A stretch of 64,000 nucleotides of DNA, taken from positions 2,470,501 to 2,534,500 of the forward strand of contig JAITYX010000052.1 in the NCBI GenBank assembly GCA_021018815.1, read 5' to 3'. Below, piece by piece: positions 46,439-58,277 of the stretch (positions are counted from its first letter, which is position 1; each line of letters starts with the position of its first letter). Below the pieces are notes generated by a model. That model saw only the letters and a program-made list of their open reading frames with translations, was not told where the DNA came from and searched no databases. A program made the position numbers and the translations under genes. This stretch comes from Talinum fruticosum. Taxonomy: Eukaryota; Streptophyta; Magnoliopsida; Caryophyllales; Talinaceae.

Positions 46439-47894
46439 ATGGATAACGCGGGACTTGAAAGTCTTAGAAATGACCAGAATAATCAAGATGGGGATCGAAT
46501 CAGCCAATTGCCAGACGTACTTCTTCTTCATATCCTTTCATTTCTTGAGACAAAGGTTGCTGTTGGCACAAAGCATGCTATCCAAGAGATGGTTGAATGT
46601 GTGGATTGACCTACCTATCCTACACTTTGATTGGCTATTCTGGATGCAGTCTGAAACAAACGCGAGAAATTATGCCGAGAAAAAGTTTCCTTTAAAAACT
46701 TTGTTAATAGGGTCATGCTTCTCAATCGAGCTTCACTCATAACAAGTTGTAGATTTGGTCACCTCAGTGATTTTGATTCAATGCATACTAATGCATGGAT
46801 CACTGCACTATCTACAAGGAAGGTCAAGAAAATCGTTTTGGTTGATGGTACTATCGATATGATTGGACCTTACTCTGCCGAACTTCCCTCCAAGCTCTTT
46901 ATGTCTGAAAGCCTGTCTGTTTTAAACCTTTTTCTGTGCGCATTAATTGTGCTCCTTATCTGGTACAATTTCGGCTTCCCAATCTGAAAACCCTCCATCT
47001 TCGTGGGGTTTCTGGTTTGAATGATGACTTCATCAATCGGCTTATTGCTGGTTGTATTGTCATTCAGGATCTCGATGTCAGTTTTTGCTACTTCAGCAGC
47101 ATAAATATAGATAGTTTAACCTTGGCGAAATTGAATATATGCAATAATTGTTATATGAGGACTCGTGGAACGGTCTTCTAGAAGCCCCGTTCTCAAATAT
47201 CTTTCTCTTATTTGTACAAACCTGTGCTATAAGGGCAGTCATATACCATCATTAACCAAAGCAGGTATCATATCTTCATCCCCATCACCTGAAGTCTTCA
47301 GAGGCATCTCTAAGACGACTACTCTACTTTTGAACCACCACGGTGTAAGCTATCTCCCTGTCTTGTTATTTGCTACTATCTGTTGTGAACTGTGAATAAT
47401 TATGCTCGTGTTCATATTTGCTCCATGCCTTCATCCTTCATTTCAGGCATCCAGTGAACTTGACCGTGAAAATCTACCATGGTTTTATGATCTGACCTCT
47501 TTGAATCTGAACTTTTGTGGTGAACCAAGGTTAGATTTTATGCTTCAGCTGCTGAATCATTCTCCAAGGCTGCAGCATTTTGCCCTCCGCTTTGTGAGTT
47601 CAGTTCTTGATATTTTTCCTTAAGATTTTATTTGTATGTAAATGTTTCGTATCTTATAATTGGAACACTTTGTTTCCAGGATTTTGGTATACATGAGCGT
47701 GATTGGGTGCTACCACAGTGTGTGCCTCAATGTTTGTCATCGTCCCTTACAGAATTCGAATTTTATGCCTATGATCTGTGCAAATGTGATGTGGATATTT
47801 TGAAATACCTTCTGAAAAACGGAACAGTTTTGGAGAAGATGAAACTCACAGACTTCCAAACGGGGTTCTGTGGAGAAGCATGAGGTTCTACAGG
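46439..47894 (+). pseudogene. F-box/LRR/FBD pseudogene (unit D), 3' end lost to an LTR element
   Basis: The ATG at 46439 opens MDNAGLESLRNDQNNQDGDR and a recognisable F-box (ISQLPDVLLLHILSFLETKV). One extra base in 'cacaaagc' near 46559 shifts the frame (SMLSKRWLNVWIDL is in another frame). Further shifts occur near 46700, 46935 and 47165. The LRR part (FRLPNLKTLHLRG) and the exon-2 segment (47445-47594, ending CGCTTT|GTGAGT) follow. The FBD exon starts at 47680 (DFGIHERDWVLPQCVPQCL) and is cut at 47894, where the LTR begins. The closing HRASSA block is not found in the next 2 kb. Leader exon and intron (45480-46430) are as in B and E. Confidence 0.87.
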
Positions 47895-48370
47895 TGTTGG
47901 ACGAGGTTCATAAAACGGCCACTTAGGCCTATTAATTTCCACTTAATCAGTCTCCCACTTATCCAGTTCCTGGATAAGTGAGATGGTTAATGAAGTTGAA
48001 ATAGACTCAACTTCTTAGCTCTTGATGATAGGAGTGAATGCTCCTATTTATTCTGTAATGGAGCATACAGAAAATAGACGTGAGAAACACAAATGCAGCA
48101 TTTGTTGCATCTCACAAGTTTTCTTTAGAAATCCTCAACTCTCTCTCCCGGTTAGACGCACCATCCCGGGGTGTTCGCGTTTGAGACGTGGCTGTTTCCG
48201 ACGACTCTAGTAGCTGCCGGTTATATTATTCCGGGTGACATTGGTGGATCCGGATTTCGGAGTACAACCAGAATTGGTGTATTTGTGACGCGGGAATTCG
48301 TTTGTAGGCTATCAAACGGCAATCGATCTATTTGCTTCCGCATTACTAAGGTTAGTCCTCACATATTTTC
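47895..48370 (+). mobile_element. LTR of a copia-type element, interrupting the FBD exon of unit D
   Basis: Host homology ends and TGTTGGACGAGG begins at 47895. About 480 bases later a primer-binding site TGGTATCGGAGC (48378-48389), near the initiator-tRNA-type site of copia elements (TGGTATCAGAGC), marks the start of an internal region. The exact LTR end (near CCTCACA, 48363) is uncertain. Confidence 0.6.
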
Positions 48371-49350
48371 CTACGAGTGGTATCGGAGCATAGGATTGCT
48401 TGTTCCTAGCCCCAATTAGTTTTAGTCCGATTAGTTTAGGCAAACTCTAAATCTTGCATTATTTATTCAGTACTTATTTTAATCCCGTTTAACTAAGACC
48501 GCGTTAAACACCCCGACTCGAGACTCTCGTAAGGTCAAACCGCTTTTGTGGCAAAACCCCCTATCGTGGACAGCCTCCGTGGCGGACCACATCCCTCCAC
48601 CACTCCGGCCTCATTGGCGCAAATTAAAAAAAAGGTAGAAGAAGAGTAGTTATCGAACTAACCCATCAAACCGCCGAAGATAGGGGTGAAGCATACCTAC
48701 ACGCGCCGCTGAAGAAGATTAGTTCTTCCCCTCTTTTCACTTCCCCAACGCCGATCTACCACCACCGAGTCTCTTTTACGCGAAAAACCTGGCGGCGCGC
48801 CACCACGCCGTCGCTTCCACCGCTCGAGACCGATGTCAATCGGTTGCTTAGCGGCCGATCTACATCGTGGCGGTGGTATTTTCAGTCGAAAAAGGTGGGA
48901 CGAGGCTTGTCGGTCTCGTTTTTGGCTCGGCGGAGAGGGGCGAGATTACATCATTTGGGTATTTTTTTTTTGGGTCGCCGGAAAACGAAAAGTAAGGTCG
49001 TGGCTTTGCTTGGTGTCGTCGGAGATCATGGAGTCAAGTCGAGACCTTCCTCTCGTAGCCATGGCCACTCGCGGAGGTGAGGGAGAGAGGACGAAGAGAC
49101 CGAGAGAAGTTCTTTGGAAAAATAAAACTCGTGAATAAATGAAAGGGGAAAGGTCGGCGTGAGTAATCAAGGGCAAGCATGCCCTTTCACTTTTTTTTTT
49201 TATTTTCAAGCCTCGGTAATTGTTTTTGGGTTCCCGAGGCCTCAATTTTTTTTGGTCCCTGTTTTGTTTTTTCATTCCCGAGGAATGCGTCTTCAATTCA
49301 CGAGGGTCCATTTGATTTATTCAATCAACATGCCCGACGAATTTTAAATA
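48371..49350 (+). mobile_element. Internal 5' part of the LTR element, no recognisable protein
   Basis: Downstream of the primer-binding site lies a GC-richer stretch (48500-49130) with several short overlapping frames on both strands and no gag, protease, integrase or RT motif. The composition returns to AT-rich at about 49350. There is no second LTR, so the copy is truncated or a large-derivative (LARD-like) element. Confidence 0.45.
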
Positions 49351-50159
49351 CGTTTAGTGTGTGTTGTATTTTTTTATTTTGTGTAAATTTAAATTAATAT
49401 TAATCTGATTTTATAATTTTATGTAAGTTATTTTAATCAGTTAATTTTATTAATTAATATGAATATGTTTCATATTATGTAAATTATATAATTGTATTTT
49501 ATGTAATTATTTGGTTTTTAGCATGTGATTTGTTTAATATATGTAATTTTGTATTACATGTTTTAAAGTGAACAATTAGCATGAACATTATATAAATATG
49601 TTTAATATAATGTTGTGTAAATTAGTTTTATAAAAAACAATATCTTTAGTTTACATGCTATATATTTATATATGAATTTGTTTCATGAAGTCATATTAAT
49701 TATAAAATTAGTTTTTATATAATATGAGTTAAGTAATATTATCTATAAATTAGTTTTTAGAATTAATGTGAATATGTTTCATATGAATTAATTGATAACC
49801 AAAGTGGTAAAAATTATAAAATGATTATAAATTAATTATAAAAATTAATACATAGCTATATAATAACGGTTTTGCTAACGGTCGCTCTTGTATTCCTTTA
49901 AAATGAAATCTTATCTTAATATAATTACTAATTTATTTTCTTTCTAAATAAAATCCTTTTATCATTCTATTAAATCCTATTATCTAATTCTTTCCAAATT
50001 ATTTATTTTTTTAATAAAAATCTACCTAACTAAAATTTCTACCATTGTTTATCATCAAATTAGGCGCAACTTTCTTTAGGTCACTGCTACTTTCTTACTA
50101 CTCCTTTTTTTGCTTTTTAAAAATTTTTATTTGGCCCACTTTCATTCATTAAAAATAAT

Positions 50160-52106
50160 TGGGCGGCAAAAATAATCGGGAATCCTCTAGGTGTGAGTGT
50201 AATGCTCACATGCATATCACATTAAGGAGATCATTTGAAATATTTTCCGAAAAATGCCATGTGATGAGATTTGTCAAAAAGCACAATCATCCACTTCTTT
50301 CGCCAAATGAAATACGCTTTTTGCCATCTAATAAAATCATTATCCCTGAGGGCGAACAAAAAATTTTGTTAGATAAGGAAGTCGAATTATCAGTTAGACA
50401 AATAATTCGAGTTAGGAGCTTGAAAAAAACGTTGAACATGGCGGTCTTCCATTCAGAGACCATTCATTGAAAAGGATATCTGCAATCGATTTACCAAGGT
50501 AAAGAAAATGATTGGAGCTGATGATGCCAAGGTCTTGATTGAGTGCATGAAATTAGCAAAAGAAGATAATTTTAAGTTTCAATATGCATATACCATTGAC
50601 GAAGAAATGACGCTTCAACACTTGTTTTGGTGTCCTCAAAGTTTTGATTGGTATAAGAAATATGGTGATGTTGTTGTCTTTGACACCACTTACAAAGATA
50701 ATTTCCATGGTTGACATTGACAACCATAGAAATACGATTTTATTTGGATGTGCATGGTTACGTAGTGAAACCACTTCAACTTTTAAGTGGTTGATGAAAG
50801 TACTTTTTAATTTTTGTTTCATCGATACATACAAAAAATATTTGCTTTTTAAAAAAAAAATTATTAGCTCTTATTCTAATATTGTGCTACCATAAAAGTA
50901 GACTTTTGTTCAAACATTAGGGAGGCCTCCTAAGACAATTATGACATATAAAGATCCATAGATGTCTCAAGCGATCGTAAGTGAAATGCCTTCTACAAAA
51001 CATAACTTTTGTATATGGCATATCACTACTAAGTTCACCGAACGGCTCTTCTTCACGAGTGAGTATCAAAATTTGGTGCAGTGACTTTTACACATTATAT
51101 AAATGAAATCTCCCGAAGAATTTGAGTATAATTGACCTTTAACCCTTATGAAATATAATTTACAAAACAATAAGCATGTTAAAGGTCTATGCCAAATCAG
51201 GCACTTCGGGCATCGACTTATCTCTGTGAATACTTTTTGGAGGGATGACAACTACTGGTAGGTCAGAAAGTATAAATGGATTCATCAAGATATTTATTTC
51301 TTCTCACACCAGTTTGATGGAATTTTTTCAAACAGTTGACATTTTTCCTTCGATTTTCTAAATTTCTAAAAATAAAAATTAAACTTAATAAATGGTGTTT
51401 TCGTGTCTTTATGAATTTGTATGTATGTCAAATGGATGTTGCTATTAAAGAGATAGAGCATAAGCATACACATAGCATCAAGAATTCCATGGTTATACCC
51501 ACTTCTTTGAAAACAAAGTCACCACTCGGAAGAGCAAGCTTGGCAAGTCTTCACGCCATTTGCTTTCAAAAAGTTTCAAGAAGAATTTCAGAGAGCAAAC
51601 CAATATTCGCTTGTCCATGTTGAAAGAAATGAGTTCATCTTAAGGCATTATAAGGCAGATAACACAACGCGTAAGGTCTTTTGGGATGGATCTATTACCC
51701 TATGCAACTGCAAAAATTTTGAATTTTGGGGCATAATTTGTAGTCACATATTGCAGGTGTTAATTCAGAAGAATTGTTTCCAAATCCCCTATTTTATTTA
51801 CCTTCTTATTGGCATGCTTATGTACGAGAAGGAGATGGTGAAGTATAAGAATTGGAAGTAGAAGATTTGTTAGAAGAAGAGCCTATTCAAGGTAATGAGT
51901 AGCAAAATAGAGAGGATGTTTTATGTCCACCTAAATCAAAGAGAAAAGGTCGCCTAAGAAAGGTACACTTGAAAGGAGGCAAGGAATTGGCCAAAAAGCA
52001 AACCAAGAGTTGTTCAATTTGCAAACAAACTGGTCATACAAAGCCAACATGCCCAAATGTCCAAAATATACACCCGGATGCTTTCAGTGTTCCCCAGAAA
52101 AATTAG
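50160..52106 (+). pseudogene. FAR1/FHY3-type MULE transposase pseudogene
   Basis: Blocks in order: the C-terminal half of the FAR1 DNA-binding domain (RCECNAHMHITL, then VMRFVKKHNHPLLSPNE), YAYTIDEEMTLQHLFW, the MULE catalytic start (DVVVFDTTYKDNFHG) and NTILFGCAWLRSETTSTFKW, then PPKTIMT-type sequence near 50920, a SWIM zinc finger (CNCKNFEFWGIICSHILQV, near 51703-51760) and a C-terminal zinc knuckle CSICKQTGHTKPTC (about 52010). Numerous stops and frameshifts, and loss of the DNA-binding domain N-terminus, make it non-functional. FAR1/FHY3 proteins are domesticated relatives; here the flanking TIRs argue for a transposon copy. Confidence 0.85.
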
Positions 52107-52619
52107 AAAGTTTTAGCAAATGATATAGGCCTCAACCCTATTTTTTCTTTGAAAGTATTAGGCATGTGATTTTAGCATGAATTAGACATTTCAAATTTCA
52201 GGCGTCATGTTCTCTTTGAACACTTTGCAAATTGATGCTTCTTTGTGATTATGGGCTGTGTCAATTTTGCTTCTTATGGCAGTAAACAAACTTGGAAGCA
52301 AATGTCAATTTCTTAAAAAGAAACTGGGAAGCAAATTGGGAAGCATAACACCAGCATAAGATTAATATAAACAGTAATATAATCATCCTGATGACCCAAC
52401 TATGCTCAGTAACTAGCTCAACTACCATCGATGTCAATTTCAGTATAATTGCTCAAAATCATATGGTCTAACGAAATTCACCACAAATAACATCAAACAA
52501 CAAAATAGTAGACACAAAAGAAAGCTTCAAATGAGAATGAATAAACTGGGGGAAGAGGGATAGGAGGGGTGAAATTAGATGTCAATTTGACATTAATTTT
52601 ACTCTCTAGCTCTAATTGC

Positions 52620-53130
52620 TCAAAATGAAATGTCAATTTCGAGGTTGGACGAAGAAGAGGGATAGGAGGCGTGAGATGTGGTTTTGAGCTCTCTGTTCTG
52701 GGCGAAGGCGGAAAGAGAAAAAGAGGAGGAGTTCATACCTGGAATCAAAATTCCAACATGCTTGTAGTGGCTGAGAGCATATCCGGGAAGGAATCAGTGT
52801 GGGCCAACAGTTTCTGGGTTTGAACGCAGACGGTGAGACTGGCGGCGGTGGTAGCTGGGCATGAAGGCAGGAGCGCGGGCCGACAGTGGGAGGAGGCAGC
52901 TAGCGAATTCGGGGTTGGAGTGGAGGTGATTTCTGGGTCTCTCAAAGGTGGGCGGGACAGGAGGTTGGGGAGTGGAGGGGATGAGGAATTTAGGGGAGAG
53001 GAGAGCTTTTAAAGTGAAAGAGGGATGGGAAGCTAGGAAGTCACGGGAGAAAGCTCTAATAGTGAGAGGAGCGGAAGCTGAGAATTGATGGGAGAGGCAA
53101 GAGAGTCTGAGTGAGCGAGCATGCACGCAA
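52620..53130 (-). other. GC-rich segment with a 110-codon frame inside the MULE
   Basis: The minus-strand frame 53126-52794 (MHARSLRLSCLSHQFSASAP ..., Ser/Pro/Arg-rich) lies between the transposase relic and the right TIR. It stands out in composition from the AT-rich surroundings. No family is recognised. It could be a captured host fragment (Pack-MULE style) or the element's own leader; coding status is doubtful. Confidence 0.3.
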
Positions 53131-53859
53131 GCTGGAAGTAATTACAAGGCCGGTAAGTATGAGCCTTCGATTATTTCAAGGTATGACTCGTCAAATAATG
53201 GGAGGGGGTTCTGTGAAATGCAAATGGCTGAAAACTTTACCAGCTGGAATAGTATATGAACTTTGGCGAGAAAAAAATTGATAATATTTTAAGGTAAAAT
53301 TAGAGATATATAGATTTTGATTCGACACATCCAATATATTACTTGTATTAGAGATAATCCTTTTGTAGTAGATTGGAGTAATTTGATACACCATTGATGT
53401 AAATCTTATAAGCTCAACCATTACAGTTTTGAGAATATATATAACTTTATCTTTTCCCCAAAAAAAGTATGAGCCTTCAATTAGAACGCCCCATATCTTG
53501 TCACATGCGGATTAAATGGTATGATTTTGTGATAAAAAAAATGGTGGACTTTTTTATTATGGATTAATAAATTTTGATAAAAATGGTGGAGCTTTTAGTT
53601 AGATAAATTTCTATTAAAAATAAATAAATAATTTGAAAAGAATTAGATAACTAAATTTAATATGATAATAAAAAATCTTATTTAAAAAGAAAATAAATTA
53701 GTAATTATACTTTCTTTCATCAAAAAATAAAAAATAAAATTTTATTTTAAATAGATATAAATAACTCTTTTAACACCGTTAGCAAAATCTATAAAATAAT
53801 AAGCATAGGAGTCTTTTTGACTGTCAGGGTTTATCTGTGCGGTCTCTTTTCTACAAATA

Positions 53860-54728
53860 CGCCGGAGCTGTTCAATCGTTCCCAAATAGCGGCTGGGCTT
53901 TGCTGTTTGTTGCTGTAACTCAGGTTCTTCCCTTCTCTCTTCCCCGACCCTCTGTCGCTATCTCTCACCAGAATTCACATTATTTTCCACAGAAATTGTG
54001 AAACTTAATAACCTTTGGAGCGAAATCTTTGAAAAGCAAGAACATTTTGACACTTATTTGCTCATATGTGTTTTAGTACGAGTTGTAGGGATGGGTTCTT
54101 TCCCTTGAACTTAAATGGATTGATCCCATTTCTCTAGGTTGAGGAATGTTGAATTGTTTCTCTTTTGGGTAGTTAACTTCCCTCATTTTTCACCAAATTA
54201 GGGCTAGAAGAAGAACTTTGGATTTCAGTATCAAAATTTAACCCTTGACTGGATTAGGACTACTTGCTGGATCTTTGATCTGATTAGAAATCTTTACTAT
54301 TTGCGCAGTTGATTGCCTCTAATGTTTGTCACCTGTGGCTATATTAGTATCATGTTCCAGTACGTAAAGGTAACTAAGATAACCCACTGGCGGGAAAATC
54401 ATTGACGAGTTGATTCTTTTTTTAATTTATGGGTCACTGTAGGCTTCAAATTTGTTGATTAAGCTAATTATTTCTTTCAAGTTTGTCAATTATGGGCAAG
54501 CAGAGAGATATATAAGCATGACGAAGTTTGAGTTAAATTGCATGCCCTGTCTCCTGTCAAAGGTGTATTGAATTTGTGATTGTCAAATTCTAGATGTTTG
54601 AATTCAAGGGATTGGAGTTGATATTGTGTCATTTCTCGGTCTTATTGAATTTGTGAGTGTCAAATTCTAGATGTTTGAGTTCAAGGGATTGGAGTTGATA
54701 TTGTGTCATTTCTCAGTCTTAGGAATCT
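53860..54728 (+). promoter_or_regulatory. 5' noncoding exon and leader intron of F-box unit E
   Basis: The leader exon contains GGCTTTGCTGTTTGTTGCTG and ends in CTCAG|GTTCTTCC at 53923. The intron ends at TCTCAG (54716), shortly before the start codon. The intron shares several blocks with the introns of B, C and D ('gaaatctttacta.ttgc..agttgatt'). Confidence 0.55.
54568..54721. repeat. 77-bp tandem duplication spanning the leader-intron acceptor of unit E
   Basis: Units 54568-54644 and 54645-54721 are nearly identical. The presumed acceptor TCTCAG in the second copy reads TCTCGG in the first, so only the downstream copy keeps an AG there. Confidence 0.9.
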
Positions 54729-56181
54729 ATGGATAGTAAGAGACGTCAAAGTCTAAGAAATGACAAGAATAGTCAAGACCTCGACCGAATCAGCCAGTTG
54801 CCAGACCGTCTTCTGGTTCATATCCTTTCAAATCTATCCACGAAGGATGCTGTTGCCACAACCATTCTATCAAAGAGATGGATGAATTTGTGGATTGACC
54901 TGCCTATTCTTGAATTTGAATGGGATATAGAACTGTTGATGACAGCAACAGAGGAGGATTGTGACCGGAAAAAGGTTTCCTTTAAGAACTTTGTTAACAG
55001 GGTCTTGCTTCTCCATCGCGCTTCATATGTAACAAGTTGTAGATTTTCCCACCTCTCTGAATTCGATTCAGCTGACACTGATGCATGGTTTTCTGCTCTG
55101 TCTACACGCCAAGTCAGGGAAATCATTTTTGAGCATTGTCATATTGATTTGGCCGGACCATTTTCTACTAAATCTCGCTTCAAGCTCTTCACGATTGAAA
55201 GCTTGTCTGTTTTAGACTTGTCTTCTGTGTTCATCGAATATACACGAAAGGTGGTGAAATTTTGCCTTCCTAATTTGAAGACCCTCCGTCTATACAAGGT
55301 TACCTGTTTCAACAAGGACTTTATCAAGAGGCTCTTAGCTGGCTGTCGCGTCCTTCAGGACTTGGCTATCTTCTCTTGCAACTTCAACAGCATAGAGATA
55401 CACAGCTCAACCTTGAGCACATTCAGCTTGTCCAATTTTGGGCCACTGGATTCCCTCATTTTGGATGGTCCAAATCTCAAAGAGCTGTATCTTTGTTCTG
55501 AGGACCTGTACATTGCAGAGGTTTTCAGTGGTGTCGATGGTATCTTTAGAACAAGTACTTCATATTTGGACTACCACGACGTAACTTTATCTCTGTGTCC
55601 TCTTATTTTCTATATTCTATGAGCTGAAATAATTATGCTTTTTGTTCATAAGTGTCCATCCTTTCATCCTTCATTTCAGGTCCCCAGTGAAGTTGACTTT
55701 GAAAACCTGCCGTGGTTTCGTAATCTGACCTGCTTGCAGTTGAAAGCTTTTAGTGATCTCAAGTTAGGTTTTGTACTTGGCATGCTAAATCACTGTCCTA
55801 ATCTCCAAAATCTCATCCTCCACTTCGTGAGTTTACTTCGTGATATCTTTTCTTCATATTTTATTTAAGTTATGTCTTGACATCTTATCCTGGAGATCCT
55901 GTGTACAGGATTGTGATATACATAAGCGTGATTGGATGCTACCAGAATCTGTGCCTCACTGTTTGTCATCATCTCTCAAAGAATTTGAACTATGTGTCGA
56001 TGACCTACGTGAATCTGATGTGGACATTTTGAAGTACTTTCTGAAAAACGGGATGGCAATGGAAGAAATGAAGCTCCAAATGTACTCTAAAGAGAAGTGC
56101 GATGTTCTGAAGAAACTTTTGATGCCTCACAGGGCATCAAGTTCCTGCAGAATAACGTTCACCAGCATGTGCTTCCATTAG
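54729..56181 (+). CDS. F-box/LRR/FBD protein, three exons, intact (unit E)
   Basis: Exons 54729-55580, 55680-55826 and 55909-56181 join in phase 0 (GAC|GTAACT, TTTCAG|GTC, TTC|GTGAGT, TACAG|GAT) to give 423 residues. The F-box lies at about residues 18-60 (LDRISQLPDRLLVHILSNLS ... LSKRWMNLW), the LRR region includes FCLPNLKTLRL (about 178-188), and the FBD domain ends the protein (VPHCLSSSLKEFELCVDDL, MPHRASSSCRITF). It should act as an SCF substrate receptor like unit B, from which it differs throughout; substrate and process are unknown. The intact frame next to three broken paralogues suggests it is retained. Confidence 0.93.
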
Positions 56182-56189
56182 ATAGCTCA

Positions 56190-58277
56190 ATGGAAGACCA
56201 TCAAAGCGTCTTTCTAGAATCATGTTTTATGTGCAATGACTTTCTCCTTAGTTACGTAAACTGACTCCTAATCTCGGTTTCAATTATGATCTTCTCTTTG
56301 GTCAAAAGTGGTGCTTCCCTAATTTACAGTGAAGCGCTTTGTTTTGTGGTATCCTAGCAGAGTTCTGCAGTGGATGGCAAAATATTGGTTTTGAGTCGCC
56401 CCCTGAGCATGTCCTGGAATCATCCAATATTACATCTGCCTGGGTGGCTTGTGCCCCCCTATTCATTCCGCATATATTTGTCGGCAAAATTGGGTCCGAT
56501 TCGAATACCAGAATTTATCCTACCAAAAATACCGGGTATGGCCATCAATTATTCGTCCGAATTTTTAAATCACACACAAGATTTTTTCTATTTTCGTAAT
56601 CCGAACCCAATTTACTTGAATTTAGGCTTGTTCGGTTTATCTAACCTGAAAAATCAAGAATATTTCATCTTAATTTTAAGCGGTATCAATTTCTCCGATT
56701 TGATTTTGACCCGGACCTAAATTTTTTCCGTCAATATTAGTAGCAATCATCGAGAAACAATATCTCATTGTTTTAGAATGTAATGTATAAGAATACAATT
56801 TGTTAACTCTGCTGTCAATTAATATCAAAATTGGTTGCTCCAGGCACTTTCAAACAGTCTGAAAAATACATTGTCAAAGAAATGCATAACATCATCAAGC
56901 ATGCACCAACATTAAGAAAATTTGTATTTGGAGTTCTATTCTTTTTTTTTTTTTTTTTTTGGTTTAAACAATCGCATATATGTTGTTATGCGAAGTTACA
57001 CTATAGTTCACTAACATTCGAGGAAGGCAAATTGGAGCTGAAAATAATGTTGTCTGTGGCTAAAACGATACTGGAATAAAGTCGGTTAAGTATATCATTA
57101 TTATTAACTTTGTTAAAATAAGCATTTATTTTATTATTTTAAATTTTTTCATGTCAAGATATTATCATTTTAAATGCCGATACAACTTTTTGCTAATAAA
57201 TTTTCGTTTCCTATAAAAAAAAAAAAATCAAACACAAGGGTCAAGAGTACTATACTGCAATTACAATACAATGTGCAAGGGACCTAGGAGCTAGGACCTA
57301 GTGTGTAGCATACAAACTAGGACGTCAATAAACTCACAAAATCTAGCAAAAGAGTCATCGGGTTTGGATCAATTTTGATGAGGTCAATATCAGATGGGCT
57401 ATGTTGGGTTGATGATATTTTAGGTTCAATCATCACTTCGCTTAAGGTTGGATTTAGGTCTATTGATGATTGAACCCATAAACTTGTTTTATAAATTAAA
57501 AATAATTTTATAAGAAATTTTAATAAACTTGGGTCGAGTCAATTTGTGTCCGGTTCAAAATCAAATTGGCTCCATCTATCTACAATACCATGTCAGGAAT
57601 GAGTCCAGTGTCATTCTAAGGTAATAGGTTATGGATCATCGGTTTTCCTGGTCTAAAACTACATTGACGTGTATATTACTACACAAGAACATTTACATAG
57701 GGTGGCTTCCGCATACCATATACATTCTTCTTATATCGGTTATTAGTAGTAATCATCAAGAAACAAAAATGCACAAAATGTACAACAACTACTACACTAA
57801 GTATTGTGTCCCGTTTTTATAGGATGTAAGGAGACTTAAATATAAACAGACTTTACCTGTAAAGAAACCAATCACATGAAACCCACAATAAAAAGTTTGG
57901 GAACACATTTTAAAGTTAAAAACTCTTTTGAACACGTTTGAAAGTACTGCAAACAATTAACAGTCATAAATAATAACAACAAACAGTGTACATGAATATA
58001 AGAAAGATAAATGCACTACATTAAATAACAATAGGTGTGATAGTACTAACGTGCCAAGAACAAAATACTGCTAGATACCAGAGTAAAGGAAATGCAGGGA
58101 AAAAGAAACAAAGAAGTAGCCAAAGTAAGACATCAACATTCACAAGCCAAACGAGGGAAGGGCACCAACGAAGCTACCTAAAATCTGCAACCTATGAGAA
58201 TATAATTCCTTACCTCTGCTGTCCTGTCCTGTCAAAATATCAAACTCAAGTTTTTGCTCCTGCTACTTTCATGCTAC
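56190..58277. other. Intergenic spacer between units E and the minus-strand F-box gene
   Basis: No gene is supported. The frame at 56831-57079 contains IIKHAPTLRKFVF, which faintly recalls the FBD block of the neighbouring minus-strand gene (LLQNAPSLKQLVV) but is interrupted by a T-run of about 20; it may be FBD debris. A 'gggttcaat...attgaaccc'-type weak inverted motif lies near 57420-57470. Confidence 0.4.

Larger units (their letters stand above)
49868..53789 (+). mobile_element. Mutator-like element (MULE) with long inverted repeats
   Basis: Inverted termini GGTTTTGCTAACGG and (other strand) GATTTTGCTAACGG open TIRs of about 200 bases (49868-50060 and about 53590-53789). Both contain, in opposite orientation, ATAATTACTAATTTATTTTC, TTATCTAATTCTTT and CAAATTATTTATTT. 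The flanks TATAATAAC and TATAAAATA are similar (6 of 9), consistent with a decayed 9-bp target duplication. Inside is a FAR1-like transposase relic on the plus strand and a GC-rich segment. It sits just upstream of the leader of intact F-box unit E. Confidence 0.8.

Noticed and set aside
48833..49311. Several 70-120-codon frames on both strands
   Set aside because: They overlap each other in a GC-rich non-coding part of an LTR element and show no recognisable motif.
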